Shown piece after piece: positions 26,894-35,586 of a stretch of 64,000 bases of DNA. Position 1 is the stretch's first letter. Each line of letters opens with the position of its first letter. The notes below the pieces were generated by a model, which saw only the letters and a program-made list of their open reading frames with translations, was not told the DNA's origin and did no database searches. This stretch comes from Streptomyces sp. Je 1-332 (GTDB lineage Bacteria; Actinomycetota; Actinomycetes; Streptomycetales; Streptomycetaceae). The stretch lies in NCBI RefSeq assembly GCF_040730185.1, contig NZ_CP160402.1:6572001-6636000 (forward strand), read 5' to 3'. Position numbers and translations under genes: made by a program.

Positions 26894-28381
26894 TCACGCC
26901 GTCGTGCGTTCGCGGTGGTCCTGCTCCCGCTCGCGTCCGACGGCGTCGACGGCGGCCGTCGTCCCGCGCCCGGGGCGCAGCAGCGCCGCCGCCAGGGCGA
27001 AGCCCGCGGCCGCGATCCCCGTGGCCACCCAGAAGGCGAGGCGGTAGCCGTCGGCCGTGGCCGCCACGGTCTGCCCGCCGTCCGCGAGCAGGCTCTCGGT
27101 GCGTCCGGCCGCCAGCGTGGTCAGCACGGCAAGTCCCAGTGAACCGCCCACCACCTGCGTGGTGTTGAAGAGCCCGGAGGCCAGTCCCGCGTCCTCCTCG
27201 CGCGCCCCGGACATCGCGAGCCCCGTCACGGCGGGCATCGCCGCCGCGAACCCGGCGCCGAGCAGCAGCATCGCGGGGAGTACGTCGACGACGTACGAAC
27301 CCTCGGCGGGCAGGCGGCCGAGAAGGGCGAGACCGGCCGTGATGAGGACGAGCCCGGAGAGCAGTGAGCGGTACGGTCCGAAGCGGCCGATCAGCCGGGC
27401 GGACAGGCCCACCATCAGGACGCCGATGACGACGGGCGCGGGCAGGAACGCGAAGCCGGTCTTCAACTCGCCATAGCCCAGAACGCGTTGGAAATAGAGC
27501 GCACCGATGTACTGGAAGCCGTACATGCCCGCGATCATCAGGATCTGCACGGCGTTGGCGCCGGTCAGGGTGCGGGAGCGGAAGACGCGCAGGCGCAGCA
27601 GGGGACGGGCCGCCTGGTGCTGCCGCACGGCGAACGCGGCGTACAGGGCGAGGGACAGGGCGGCGAACGCGAGCGTGGTGGGTGTCCCGTGCTCCGCGGA
27701 GCCGACGATGGTGTAGACGGTGAGCATCAGGGCGCCGGTGACGAGCGCCGCGCCCGGATAGTCGGCGCCCCCGGAGAGTCCTGTGCCGCGGTCGGCCGGC
27801 AGGACGCGTACCGCGGCGACGAGCGCGACGACCCCGACCGGCAGGTTGATGAGGAAGATCCAGTGCCAGTTGAGGGCCTCGGTGAGCGCGCCGCCCAGAA
27901 ACGTGCCGAGTGCGCCGCCCGCGGCGCCGACCGCGCTGAACACCGCGATGGCCCTGGCCTGTTCACGCGGCTCGGGGAACAGCGCCACCAGCATGCCGAG
28001 CACGACCGCCGAGGTCATCGCCCCGCCGACCCCCTGCACGGCGCGCGCCGCGATGAGCAGACCCTGGTCGGTGGCGACCCCGCACAGCACGGACGCGGCG
28101 GTGAACATGGCGAGACCCGAGACGAACATCCGCTTGCGGCCGATGAGATCGCCGAGCCGTCCGGCGAGCAGGAGCAGGCCGCCGAAGGCGATGAGGTAGG
28201 CGTTCACGACCCAGGCGAGGCCCGGTGCCGAGAAGCCGAGATCGCTCTGGATGGCCGGCATCGCGACGGTGACGATGTTTCCGTCGATGATCGTCATCAA
28301 GAGGCCCGAGGACAGCACGGCGAGCGACGCACGGCGGGAGTGTGGTGTGGTGGATGGGCCCTGAGCCCTGGCCTCGGACAC
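26894..28381 (-). CDS. DHA2-family (14-TM) multidrug efflux MFS transporter
   Basis: A 495-residue drug:H+ antiporter. Family motifs are LLMTIIDGNIVTVAMPAIQ (motif D1), AGRLGDLIGRKRMF (motif A), and AARAVQGVGGAMTSAVVLG with the antiporter glycine motif near GAAGGALGTFLGGAL. About 14 hydrophobic segments are present. The start is GTG at 28381, preceded by GGAGG at 8-nt spacing; ATGs further upstream lack a site. It is divergent from an HxlR regulator with about 90 bp between, implying control by that regulator. Confidence 0.9.
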   Translation of the reverse strand: MSEARAQGPSTTPHSRRASLAVLSSGLLMTIIDGNIVTVAMPAIQSDLGFSAPGLAWVVNAYLIAFGGLLLLAGRLGDLIGRKRMFVSGLAMFTAASVLCGVATDQGLLIAARAVQGVGGAMTSAVVLGMLVALFPEPREQARAIAVFSAVGAAGGALGTFLGGALTEALNWHWIFLINLPVGVVALVAAVRVLPADRGTGLSGGADYPGAALVTGALMLTVYTIVGSAEHGTPTTLAFAALSLALYAAFAVRQHQAARPLLRLRVFRSRTLTGANAVQILMIAGMYGFQYIGALYFQRVLGYGELKTGFAFLPAPVVIGVLMVGLSARLIGRFGPYRSLLSGLVLITAGLALLGRLPAEGSYVVDVLPAMLLLGAGFAAAMPAVTGLAMSGAREEDAGLASGLFNTTQVVGGSLGLAVLTTLAAGRTESLLADGGQTVAATADGYRLAFWVATGIAAAGFALAAALLRPGRGTTAAVDAVGREREQDHRERTTA

Positions 28382-28471
28382 GATGAAAACCTCCATGAGC
28401 TGCATAGGTGCACGACTTGTAACGGGGCTCATCGTGCGTGACTATGGAGGCCGGGAGAAGGAGGAACTTCA

Positions 28472-28867
28472 ATGTCCCAAGGGAACACCGGTGTTACGGC
28501 GCAGGTCGTGAACGCGCAGGCGTGCCCGCTGCGCGAAGTTCTTGACAGGGTGGTGGGGAAATGGAGCATCCCGATCCTGGTCGCTGCGGCCCACGGCCCC
28601 ATCCGCTTCACGGAACTGGAGCGCAGCATCGATGGCATCAGCCGCCGCATGCTGACGCTGACCCTGCGGAATCTGGAGCGCGACGGCCTGCTCACGCGCA
28701 CGGTGCATCCGACGGTCCCGCCGAAGGTCGAGTACGAACTGACGCCGGTGGCCGAGGAGTTGCACGGCACCCTGCTGACCCTGACGGGCTGGGCCGAGCG
28801 GCACCGGGTGACGATCGCGCGGTCGCGGGCGGACTACGACGAGAAGCGGGTGCCGGTGGAGGCCTGA
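28472..28867 (+). CDS. HxlR-family transcriptional regulator
   Basis: A 131-residue single-domain winged-helix regulator. The HxlR signature CPLREVLDRVVGKWSIPIL is at residues 18-36, with the redox- or ligand-related Cys before the first helix. RFTELERSIDGISRRMLT is the recognition region and PKVEYELTPVAEEL the wing and hinge. ATG 28472 follows GAAGGAGG. Divergent transcription from the DHA2 pump is the standard regulator-target layout; the inducer is unknown. Confidence 0.9.
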   Translation: MSQGNTGVTAQVVNAQACPLREVLDRVVGKWSIPILVAAAHGPIRFTELERSIDGISRRMLTLTLRNLERDGLLTRTVHPTVPPKVEYELTPVAEELHGTLLTLTGWAERHRVTIARSRADYDEKRVPVEA

Positions 28868-28908
28868 CCCCGAGGCCCGACCCCCGCCTTTGAAGGCCGC
28901 GGGGGAGG

Positions 28909-29721
28909 CTACGGCTTGCGGCCCACCGCGCCGTACGCGTCGACCGGGGTCGTGTCCTCGGATTCGGGGCGCCACCGCGTGACCTGCGCGACTCCGGGGT
29001 CCACCAGCTCCAGGCCGTCGAAGAAGCCGGCGATCTCCTCGATGCCGCGCACGTGGTAGGGGATCGCGCCGCTCCTGTTGTACGCGTTCGACGCCGCGAT
29101 CATGCCGTCGCTCGTGGCGGTGCTGTCACTGATGACGAGATAGCTGCCGGGCGGCAGACCTGCCATGAGCCGGGACACCAGGTCGCACGCCTGCGCGTGA
29201 TCACCCACATGGCCAAGGGTGTTGAGAATCATCAGGGCGACCGGCCGGGAGAGGTCGAGGGTCGCGCTCGCCCTCTCCAGGATGGCCTCGGGGGCGTACA
29301 GGTCGGCGTCGATGTACGCGGTCTCGCCCTCGGGCGTGCTGGTGAGCAGCGCGCGGGCGTGGGCCAGGACGAGCGGGTCGTTGTCCACGTACACGATCCG
29401 GGAGTCGGGGGCCACGCGCTGGGCGACCTCGTGCGTGTTGTCCGCGGTCGGCAGGCCCGTGCCGATGTCGAGGAACTGGCGGATGCCCCGCTCCGTCGCC
29501 AGATGCCGGACCACGCGGCCGAGGAAGAGCCGGCTCAGGCGCGCCACGTCGACGAGACCCGGGTGGATCTGCTTGATGTGGTCGCCCAGTTCGCGGTCCT
29601 TCTCGTAGTTGTCCTTGCCGCCCACGAAGTAGTTCCAGAAGCGCGCGGAGTGCGGCGTGCTGGTGTCGATGCGCGCGCGTATGTCCGCGGCGGCGTCGGC
29701 TTGGGGGTCGCTGTCCGGCAC
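28909..29721 (-). CDS. SAM-dependent methyltransferase, DUF574/SAV2177 family
   Basis: A 270-residue Rossmann methyltransferase of the actinobacterial DUF574 group. It opens with the family block ARFWNYFVGGKDNYEKDRE, followed by motif I FLDIGTGLPTADNTH (about 83-97), IVYVDNDPLVLAHARALL (motif II acidic residue), and PVALMILNTLGHV. Streptomycetes carry many paralogues, several in regulatory or secondary-metabolite loci. The methyl acceptor is unknown. It is convergent with the HxlR gene. Confidence 0.88.
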   Translation of the reverse strand: MPDSDPQADAAADIRARIDTSTPHSARFWNYFVGGKDNYEKDRELGDHIKQIHPGLVDVARLSRLFLGRVVRHLATERGIRQFLDIGTGLPTADNTHEVAQRVAPDSRIVYVDNDPLVLAHARALLTSTPEGETAYIDADLYAPEAILERASATLDLSRPVALMILNTLGHVGDHAQACDLVSRLMAGLPPGSYLVISDSTATSDGMIAASNAYNRSGAIPYHVRGIEEIAGFFDGLELVDPGVAQVTRWRPESEDTTPVDAYGAVGRKP

Positions 29722-29836
29722 GGGGGCCTCCGGTGAGTGATCGGGGTCGGCTGCTACTTGAATGAACGATCACCCGCCCGTCCAGTTCCCGCCACCCCCC
29801 TTCGGATGCCCCAACTCCCTTGCAGCAGAAGGCCGG

Positions 29837-30259
29837 TCAGAGTCCGATCACGGCCGGATCGTCCGCCAGCGCCCTGAAGTACTCGCGCGGGTCGGTCACC
29901 ATCTGGCGTGCACTCAGGTCCAGGAGGCCGCCGATGGAGTGCAGTTCGGCGGCCTTGGTGCCGTCCGCCTTGCGGATCGACTGCTCGATACGGAACGTCT
30001 TGCGCTCGCCCCAGATGAACTCACAGGTCACCTCCACCTCGTCACCCGCGCGTAGCTCGCTGAAGTAGCGGATGGTGTTCTCCAGGGCGACGGGGCCGAC
30101 CCCCTTGGCGAGCAGATCGGCCTGCTCGATGCCCGCCGCGCGCAGCACCGACCAGCGTGCGTGCTCGGCGTACTGCAGATAGACGGCTTGGTTCAGGTGG
30201 CCCTGCGAGTCCGTCTCGTACCCACGGACGCTGATGCTCACGGAAAACGGCTCCGCCAC
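29837..30259 (-). CDS. Hotdog-fold acyl-CoA thioesterase
   Basis: A 140-residue 4-hydroxybenzoyl-CoA-thioesterase/YbgC-like protein hydrolysing acyl-CoA. The catalytic block is RGYETDSQGHLNQAVYLQYAE (residues about 12-32). The usual Asp of the D-x-x-GH-x-N motif is Ser here (TDSQGHLNQ), with the preceding Asp possibly substituting. RYFSELRAGDEVEVTCEF is the central strand. GTG 30259 is the start. The small gap to the next gene suggests possible co-transcription with 30287-30943. Confidence 0.82.
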   Translation of the reverse strand: MAEPFSVSISVRGYETDSQGHLNQAVYLQYAEHARWSVLRAAGIEQADLLAKGVGPVALENTIRYFSELRAGDEVEVTCEFIWGERKTFRIEQSIRKADGTKAAELHSIGGLLDLSARQMVTDPREYFRALADDPAVIGL

Positions 30260-30286
30260 GACATTCCCTTCAACGGTTCTTCACGG

Positions 30287-30943
30287 TCACTTCGATGGTC
30301 TGCTTCTTCGGGGCGAGGCAAGGAGGTAGCGCACGCCACCCGGCCGCTCGGCGTGCTCGCTGACCTGCCAGCCCGCGGCTACCAGGGCGCTCGCGCACGC
30401 CCGCAGCCCGTCCGCCGCCTGATCGCGCACGGCGACCGCCTCGGGCTGCGGTGTGGCGGCCACCCGATAGCCGTCGGGCCCGGGGCGGCGGCCCGCCGCC
30501 TCCAGGGCCAGCGCGGCGGCCTGCACCAGATGCGTCCGCTCCCAGGCGCAGGGGCGCTCCCGCGCGCCGTCCGGATTGGTCATGCGGCGCATCTCCAGGA
30601 GCCCTTCCCAGGCGCTGCGTACGTCACGTGCGCGGGCCTCCGGTCTCTCCGCGCCCGGCGGTGGCGCGGGCTCGGTGCCGGTGCGCGCGGCGAAGAGGCC
30701 GGAGGCGGCGGGGGCGTCCGGAGGCGGACCGGGGGTCTCGGCGACGGGAGGGCTCTGCGCGCCCTCCCGTATGCGATGGCCCGTCGGCGTCAGGAAATAG
30801 GCGTGCGGCGGCCGGGGGTGCCGGAAGGCGAGGCGGTGGCGCACGAGTCCCGCCAGCTGTGCCTCGCTCCCGGTGAGACGGCCGGTCGCCGGGTCCGCGG
30901 CCTCGATGATCCGCCGCTGGGCGGCCGTCGGAGGCTTCGTCAT
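30287..30943 (-). CDS. Hypothetical protein
   Basis: A 218-residue protein of unknown function. The first 60 residues (AAQRRIIEAADPATGRLTGS then VRHRLAFRHPRPPHAYFLTP) look like a winged-helix-type element with a Tyr-Phe wing. A Pro/Ala-rich linker (65-110) follows, then a helical C-terminal half containing AWEGLLEMRRMTN and RYLLASPRRSR. I infer a nucleic-acid-related or regulatory role weakly. It lies 27 bp upstream of the thioesterase start. Confidence 0.55.
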   Translation of the reverse strand: MTKPPTAAQRRIIEAADPATGRLTGSEAQLAGLVRHRLAFRHPRPPHAYFLTPTGHRIREGAQSPPVAETPGPPPDAPAASGLFAARTGTEPAPPPGAERPEARARDVRSAWEGLLEMRRMTNPDGARERPCAWERTHLVQAAALALEAAGRRPGPDGYRVAATPQPEAVAVRDQAADGLRACASALVAAGWQVSEHAERPGGVRYLLASPRRSRPSK

Positions 30944-31040
30944 GAGCCCACCTCTTCCCCAGGTCCTAGTGCCTGGTTCCGATAGTGCCTCGCGCCACTG
31001 ACAACGGCCGCCGGACGTCATCTTTCCGGCGTCTGCCGGC

Positions 31041-31946
31041 TCAGCGAAGTGTTCCCGTCGCCGGGTCGACCACCTTCTCGGCGACGAGTTCGAGCGTGCG
31101 CCGGTCGTCGTCGGCGGTGCCCCGCTCGTCGGGCGTGCCGGGGTAGGTGTCGAGCAGCACGTCCGTGGCGCCGAGCCCGGCGAGGGCCTCCAGGTCGGCG
31201 CGGAGCTGGTCGGGGCTGCCGTGCCCGAGGGGGCGGTCCTCCGTGTCCGGCTGTTCGGTGAGCCTGAGCTGGAGGCGGGGCACCAGGTCCGGCGCGGGGC
31301 GCCCGGCGGCCTCGGCCTCGGCCGCGATCCGGGGCAGCGCCGCACGCAGGAGCCCGAGGGTCGGCATGAACGGGTGCCAGCCCTCGCCGAGGCGGGCCGC
31401 GCGGCGCTGGGCGGCGGGGGAGTTGCCGCCGACCCAGACGGGCAGGGGCGTCGCGGGGGCGGGGGCGTTGCGGATGTCCTCGTAGGAGACGTGCCGGCCC
31501 TGGAACGAGGTCGTCTCCTCGCTCCACGCGGCACGGATCGCGGTGAGGTACTCGTCCGTGATGGCGCCGCGCTCCTCGAAGGGGACGCCGAGCGCCTCGT
31601 ACTCGGCGCGGGACCAGCCGACACCGGCGCCGAGGATGAAGCCCGCTTCGTTCAGCTGGTCGATGTTGGCGGCGAGGCGGGCGGTCTGGAGGGGGTGGCG
31701 GTAGGGGATCACGGTGATCGTCGTGCCGAGGCGCAGCCCGGGGACGCGGCCCGCGAGGTGCGCGGCGAGCACGAACTGGTCGTAGAACGGGGCCGGATAG
31801 ACCGCGTGCACGTCGGGGGTGACCGTTATGTGGTCGGAGATCATCGCGAAGCCGAACCCGAGTTCACGGGCGTCGGTGGCCTGGCGGACGAGGGAGTCGG
31901 GGGTGGTGCCGGAGCCGAAGTTGAGGAGGTTCACGCCGTATCGCAT
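31041..31946 (-). CDS. LLM-class (F420-type) oxidoreductase
   Basis: A 301-residue luciferase-like TIM-barrel oxidoreductase. It shows RYGVNLLNFGSGTTPDSL at the N-terminus, FAMISDHITVTPDVH (the His/Asp cofactor-site strand), RLGTTITVIPYRHPLQTARL, FILGAGVGWSRAEYEALGV and PLPVWVGGNSPAA. The GVGWSRAEYEALG motif is typical of F420-dependent members in actinobacteria. The substrate is unknown. ATG 31946 is chosen from the family start; in-frame sequence upstream is not conserved-looking. A terminator separates it from the terD gene. Confidence 0.88.
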   Translation of the reverse strand: MRYGVNLLNFGSGTTPDSLVRQATDARELGFGFAMISDHITVTPDVHAVYPAPFYDQFVLAAHLAGRVPGLRLGTTITVIPYRHPLQTARLAANIDQLNEAGFILGAGVGWSRAEYEALGVPFEERGAITDEYLTAIRAAWSEETTSFQGRHVSYEDIRNAPAPATPLPVWVGGNSPAAQRRAARLGEGWHPFMPTLGLLRAALPRIAAEAEAAGRPAPDLVPRLQLRLTEQPDTEDRPLGHGSPDQLRADLEALAGLGATDVLLDTYPGTPDERGTADDDRRTLELVAEKVVDPATGTLR

Positions 31947-31983
31947 GGCGACAAGTCTTGATGATCTTGGGGGTGCGTGTCGA

Positions 31984-32016
31984 ACCGGGCCGGCCGGCGG
32001 CACCGGCCGGCCCGGT
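31984..32016. terminator. Terminator between terD and the LLM oxidoreductase gene
   Basis: A perfect 14-bp stem (31984-31997 with 32003-32016) and a 5-nt loop directly after the terD stop on the minus strand. Confidence 0.7.
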
Positions 32017-32045
32017 CCTCCCTCGGTTACCTGCTCATCCTTCGG

Positions 32046-32630
32046 TCACTTGCTCATCGCGAAGCGCATCAGGGCCTGCTCGTCGCCCTGCTTGATCTTC
32101 CCGGTCTCGTTGATGACCTGGAGCTTCCAGCTCCCGCCGTCCCGGATCGCCTTGGCCACGGCGCAGCCGTTGTCGTTCGTGAGCAGGCTCGGCCAGATGT
32201 CGGCGACCTGCTGGGTGCTGCCGCCCGTGGCGTCGTACACCTTGAAGCTGATGTTGCGGGCGTTCTGGAAGGCGCTGCGCTTCTTGTACGCGGCGGCGAC
32301 GAACACGATGGCCGTGATGTTCTCCGGCACCCGGTCGAACTCGACGGTCACCGTCTCGTCGTCGCCGTCCCCCTTGCCGGTCTGGTTGTCGCCGCTGTGT
32401 ACGAGCGAGCCGTTGCCCAGCGGGTCGAGCGAGTCGAGACCGGCGAGGCGCACCGGGTCGGCCCCCGCCATCGCGATGGCGATCAGGTCGAGGTCGGTGC
32501 CGGCCTTCTGGCGGAGCTTGCCCATCAGACCACCGCTGCTGCCGACGGTGGGGTCCCAGGACACGCCTATGGACAGACGGGTCACGCCGCCCAGGTCCGC
32601 GGGTCCGTCTTCCTTCTTGAGCGTGATCAT
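32046..32630 (-). CDS. TerD-family calcium-binding stress protein
   Basis: A 194-residue TerD domain protein. The family blocks are RLSIGVSWDPTVGSSGG, DLDLIAIAMAGADPVRL, SLVHSGDNQTGKGDGDDETV (acidic calcium-binding loop, about 79-98) and AAAYKKRSAFQNARNIS. TerD proteins are linked to tellurite and oxidative stress resistance and, in streptomycetes, to development. No other ter genes lie next to it. Confidence 0.92.
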   Translation of the reverse strand: MITLKKEDGPADLGGVTRLSIGVSWDPTVGSSGGLMGKLRQKAGTDLDLIAIAMAGADPVRLAGLDSLDPLGNGSLVHSGDNQTGKGDGDDETVTVEFDRVPENITAIVFVAAAYKKRSAFQNARNISFKVYDATGGSTQQVADIWPSLLTNDNGCAVAKAIRDGGSWKLQVINETGKIKQGDEQALMRFAMSK

Positions 32631-32683
32631 TCGCGATCCTTCGTGGTGGTGAGAGAGCTATATGGGACAGAGTGTGCCTGGTT

Positions 32684-33277
32684 TCACGGCCGAATGTTCC
32701 AGCTCGCCACCACCGGGCGGCCGTGCTCCGTGCTGAGGCGGCAGACCGTCCCCGTCGCCAGCTGGAACAACGCCCCGCCCGACACCGGCAGTCCGAGCCG
32801 CCGGGCCGTCAGCACCCGCAGGAAATGGGAGTGCGCGAAGAGCACCACGCTGCTCTCGTAGTTGGCGAGAGCCGCGTCGACCTTCGCCAGCATCCGGTCC
32901 GCCCGCTCGCCGACCTGCTCCGGGGACTCACCGGGATGCTCGGCGGGGCCAGGGGCCACGCCGTGCGTGAACAGATACCAGTCGGGGTGCGTGCGGTGGA
33001 TCTCCACCGTCGTGACGCCCTCGTACGCCCCGTAGTCCCACTCGCTCAGGTCGGGGTCCACCCGGGCGTCCGGGAACCCCGCCAACTCCGCCGTGTCCCT
33101 GGCCCGCTGCCGGGGGCTCGTGAAGGCCGCCCCGATCCGGAACCGCCCCACGAGCCCCGCGAGGCCCCGCGCCTGTTCCCTGCCGTTCTCGGTGAGCGGG
33201 ATGTCCGTCCAGCTGGTGTGCCGGCCGTTCATCGACCACTCGGTCTCGCCGTGCCGGACGAGGAGCAGGTCACCCAT
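32684..33277 (-). CDS. Histidine phosphatase (phosphoglycerate-mutase superfamily)
   Basis: A 197-residue cytosolic phosphatase. The catalytic His lies in LLLVRHGETEWSMNGRHTSW (residues 4-23), the second Arg/Glu set in FTSPRQRARDTAEL and DLSEWDYGAYEG, and the second His in VVLFAHSHFLRVL. Metabolite or phosphohistidine substrate unknown. ATG 33277 gives a start two residues before the first strand. Confidence 0.9.
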   Translation of the reverse strand: MGDLLLVRHGETEWSMNGRHTSWTDIPLTENGREQARGLAGLVGRFRIGAAFTSPRQRARDTAELAGFPDARVDPDLSEWDYGAYEGVTTVEIHRTHPDWYLFTHGVAPGPAEHPGESPEQVGERADRMLAKVDAALANYESSVVLFAHSHFLRVLTARRLGLPVSGGALFQLATGTVCRLSTEHGRPVVASWNIRP

Positions 33278-33383
33278 GGTGCGGAACTTCCTGTCTGTCG
33301 ATGGATCCGAAGCGTTCGCCGACGGTCGTGTCGGTGGTGGCACAACCGGAGCCGCCGACGGCCCGGTCCCGCCACCACCGAGA

Positions 33384-34178
33384 CTAGATCCCCGCAGGTA
33401 CGCGCGCCGGGCGCCCCGAGCCGCGCGTCAGGCGATAGCCACCGATGCCGGCGAGCGCGCCGAGCACACCGCCGCCCGCCGTCCACAGCCAGCGGGACGA
33501 CCACCAGCCTGACGCCCAGCCGTCCTCCGGCTCACTGGAGGCCGCCGCCATCTTGGTACCGGTCCCCGGCACCAACGGCTCCGCGAGCGCGCCGTCCACC
33601 GCCTGCGCGCCGCCCGCGTCGCTGGACGTCACCAACGCCTCGGCCCGCATCGGAAGACCCAGGTCGTCCGCCTTGAGGCCGGTGACCGTCAGGCGTGCGT
33701 AGTACGTGCCGGGCAGCGGGTCGTCGGCCCACGGCTCGGACCAGCCGCGCACGGTGCGCAGCGCGCAGGACAGCTCGACCGTGCCGGCGTCCTGCGCCAC
33801 CGCCTTGGTCTGCGCGCCGAACCGGCACGCCTGGCGGCGCCGGAGCCCGTCGTACACATCGAGCTGCCAGGTGGAATCGCCGTGCCTCGCGGCGTCCTCG
33901 GGCAGCTTCACCGTCGCGTGCACGGTGGGGCGCTGCCCGGTGTCCGCGGGGAACGACCAGTACAGGTAGTCGCCGGTGGACGCCTCGGCCGTCGCCTCCT
34001 GGTCCTGCTGGATCGCCGTCGCCGTACGGAAGGACGTCCCGGCCTCGGAGGGCGCGGCGGACTTGTCGTCCCCGTCGTCGGAACCTCCGGCGAACGCGGC
34101 TCCGGCCGTCCCGGCCAGGGCGATCAGGACGGCACCGGCCAGCACGCCGGCGCGGCTCAACACACGCTTCGTACGCAT
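33384..34178 (-). CDS. Exported, C-terminally anchored hypothetical protein coupled to VWA gene
   Basis: A 264-residue protein with a signal peptide (RAGVLAGAVLIALAGTAGAA), an extracellular strand-rich domain (YLYWSFPADTGQRPTVHATV and GTYYARLTVTGL) with paired Cys, and a hydrophobic segment near the C-terminus (LWTAGGGVLGALAGIGGY) followed by Arg residues. This suggests a single-pass membrane protein with its main domain outside. Its ATG overlaps the stop of the VWA gene (ATGA), so the two proteins are probably made in equal amounts and may form a complex. Function unknown. Confidence 0.75.
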   Translation of the reverse strand: MRTKRVLSRAGVLAGAVLIALAGTAGAAFAGGSDDGDDKSAAPSEAGTSFRTATAIQQDQEATAEASTGDYLYWSFPADTGQRPTVHATVKLPEDAARHGDSTWQLDVYDGLRRRQACRFGAQTKAVAQDAGTVELSCALRTVRGWSEPWADDPLPGTYYARLTVTGLKADDLGLPMRAEALVTSSDAGGAQAVDGALAEPLVPGTGTKMAAASSEPEDGWASGWWSSRWLWTAGGGVLGALAGIGGYRLTRGSGRPARVPAGI

Positions 34179-35497
34179 CAGTTGGTCCTCCAGACCGCGA
34201 AGCGCCAGCGGGAGAGCCAGCCCCAGACCAGACCGGCGACGAAGCCGGTGAGGATCAGTACGCCGAGCAGCCACCAGCCGTTGCCCAGGCCGAAGGACGC
34301 CACGTCCGACGCCTCGTCGGGCGCGGCCACCAGATCGACGGCGAGCTCTACGGGGAGTCCCGGGGTCGTCTTCACCGAGGAAGGCGCCGAGTAGGAGTTA
34401 CTGACCTGGAGACACACGGCCTCGGCGGCGGGGTCGCTCCCGTCCGTCGCGTCGTCCGTCGCGTCGTCGTCCGTGTCGTCGCCCTCCGGCTTCGGATAGC
34501 GCAGGCCGGTCGAGATCACGTCCGTACGCCCGTCGCCCGCCTCGGAGCCCCGCACGATCTCACGGCCGTGCACGGTCGAGGCCCGCAGCAGCACCCCGTA
34601 GTCCTTGTTCACCGCGCGGTCGGCGCCGACGCTGACGGAAGCGCGCAGCTCCTGGCCGGGCTCCACGTCGACGCGGTACCAGCGGTGCTCGCCGAACTTC
34701 TCGCGGTCGGTGTAGACGCCCGCCTTCAGCCGCGGGGCGTCGGTGCACTGGGCGGCGCCCTCCGTGGCCACCGGGGTGGCGACGGGGTCCGCCGCGCGGT
34801 CCACCAACTGCTTGACACGGCCGGAGAGTTCATCGGTGTGCCGCACGGATGTGTACGTACCGCCGGTGGCCTCCGCGATGCAGCTCAGCTGGTCGCGGGT
34901 CTTGGCGTCCGGCACCAGGCCGAGCGTGTCGACCGTGAGGTGGATGCCCTCGGCGGCGATCTTGCGGGCCACCTCGCACGGGTCGAGCGGCTGGCAGGTG
35001 TCCTCGCCGTCGGAGATGAGGACGATGCGGCGGCTGCGCTCCGTGTTGTCGTCCTTGAGGTCGTCGGCGGCCTTCAGGAGCGTGGGGCCGATCGGCGTCC
35101 AGCCGGTGGGCGCGAGCGTGGCCACCGCGGTCTTCGCTTCGGTGCGCCCCGCGCGGTCGAGTTCCGCCACCGGGTAGAGGAGCTCGGTGTCCTTGCAGCC
35201 CGTCTTGCGGTCGTCGCCGTGGTAGTTCGCGCCCAACGTGCGTATGCCGAGCCGGACTTCGTCGGGCGTGGCGTCCAGCACCTCGTTGAACGCCTGCTTG
35301 GCCGCCGCCATCCGGGACTTGCCGTCGATGTCGCGGGCCCGCATCGAACCGCTGACATCCAGGACCAGCTCGACCTTGGGGGAGGGGCGTGCCGGTTCTT
35401 CGTCATCGGCGGCGGCGGGGCCCGCCGCGCCGAGCCCGGCGGTCAAGGCTGCGAGCAGGGCGAAGGCCCCGGCCGCCAGCCGTTGTCTTGTGATCAT
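34178..35497 (-). CDS. Exported von Willebrand factor A domain membrane protein
   Basis: A 439-residue protein with an N-terminal signal (AGAFALLAALTAGLGAAG). A VWA domain (about 38-230) has an intact MIDAS: DVSGSM, the Thr in TGWTPIG and the Asp in LISDGEDTC. A second strand-rich extracellular domain with acidic repeats (DDTDDDATDDATDGSD) follows. It ends with a C-terminal membrane segment (WWLLGVLILTGFVAGLVWGW) and a basic tail. It likely mediates metal-dependent protein contacts at the cell surface, with its coupled neighbour as a natural partner. Biological role unknown. Confidence 0.85.
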   Translation of the reverse strand: MITRQRLAAGAFALLAALTAGLGAAGPAAADDEEPARPSPKVELVLDVSGSMRARDIDGKSRMAAAKQAFNEVLDATPDEVRLGIRTLGANYHGDDRKTGCKDTELLYPVAELDRAGRTEAKTAVATLAPTGWTPIGPTLLKAADDLKDDNTERSRRIVLISDGEDTCQPLDPCEVARKIAAEGIHLTVDTLGLVPDAKTRDQLSCIAEATGGTYTSVRHTDELSGRVKQLVDRAADPVATPVATEGAAQCTDAPRLKAGVYTDREKFGEHRWYRVDVEPGQELRASVSVGADRAVNKDYGVLLRASTVHGREIVRGSEAGDGRTDVISTGLRYPKPEGDDTDDDATDDATDGSDPAAEAVCLQVSNSYSAPSSVKTTPGLPVELAVDLVAAPDEASDVASFGLGNGWWLLGVLILTGFVAGLVWGWLSRWRFAVWRTN

Positions 35498-35586
35498 CGC
35501 CGGATCTTATTGATCTTGACGTGCATACCCAAACCGGCGGGTGGGTATGAGCTTGTGCCGCTTCAGTCGGGGCGACGGTCACCGCC

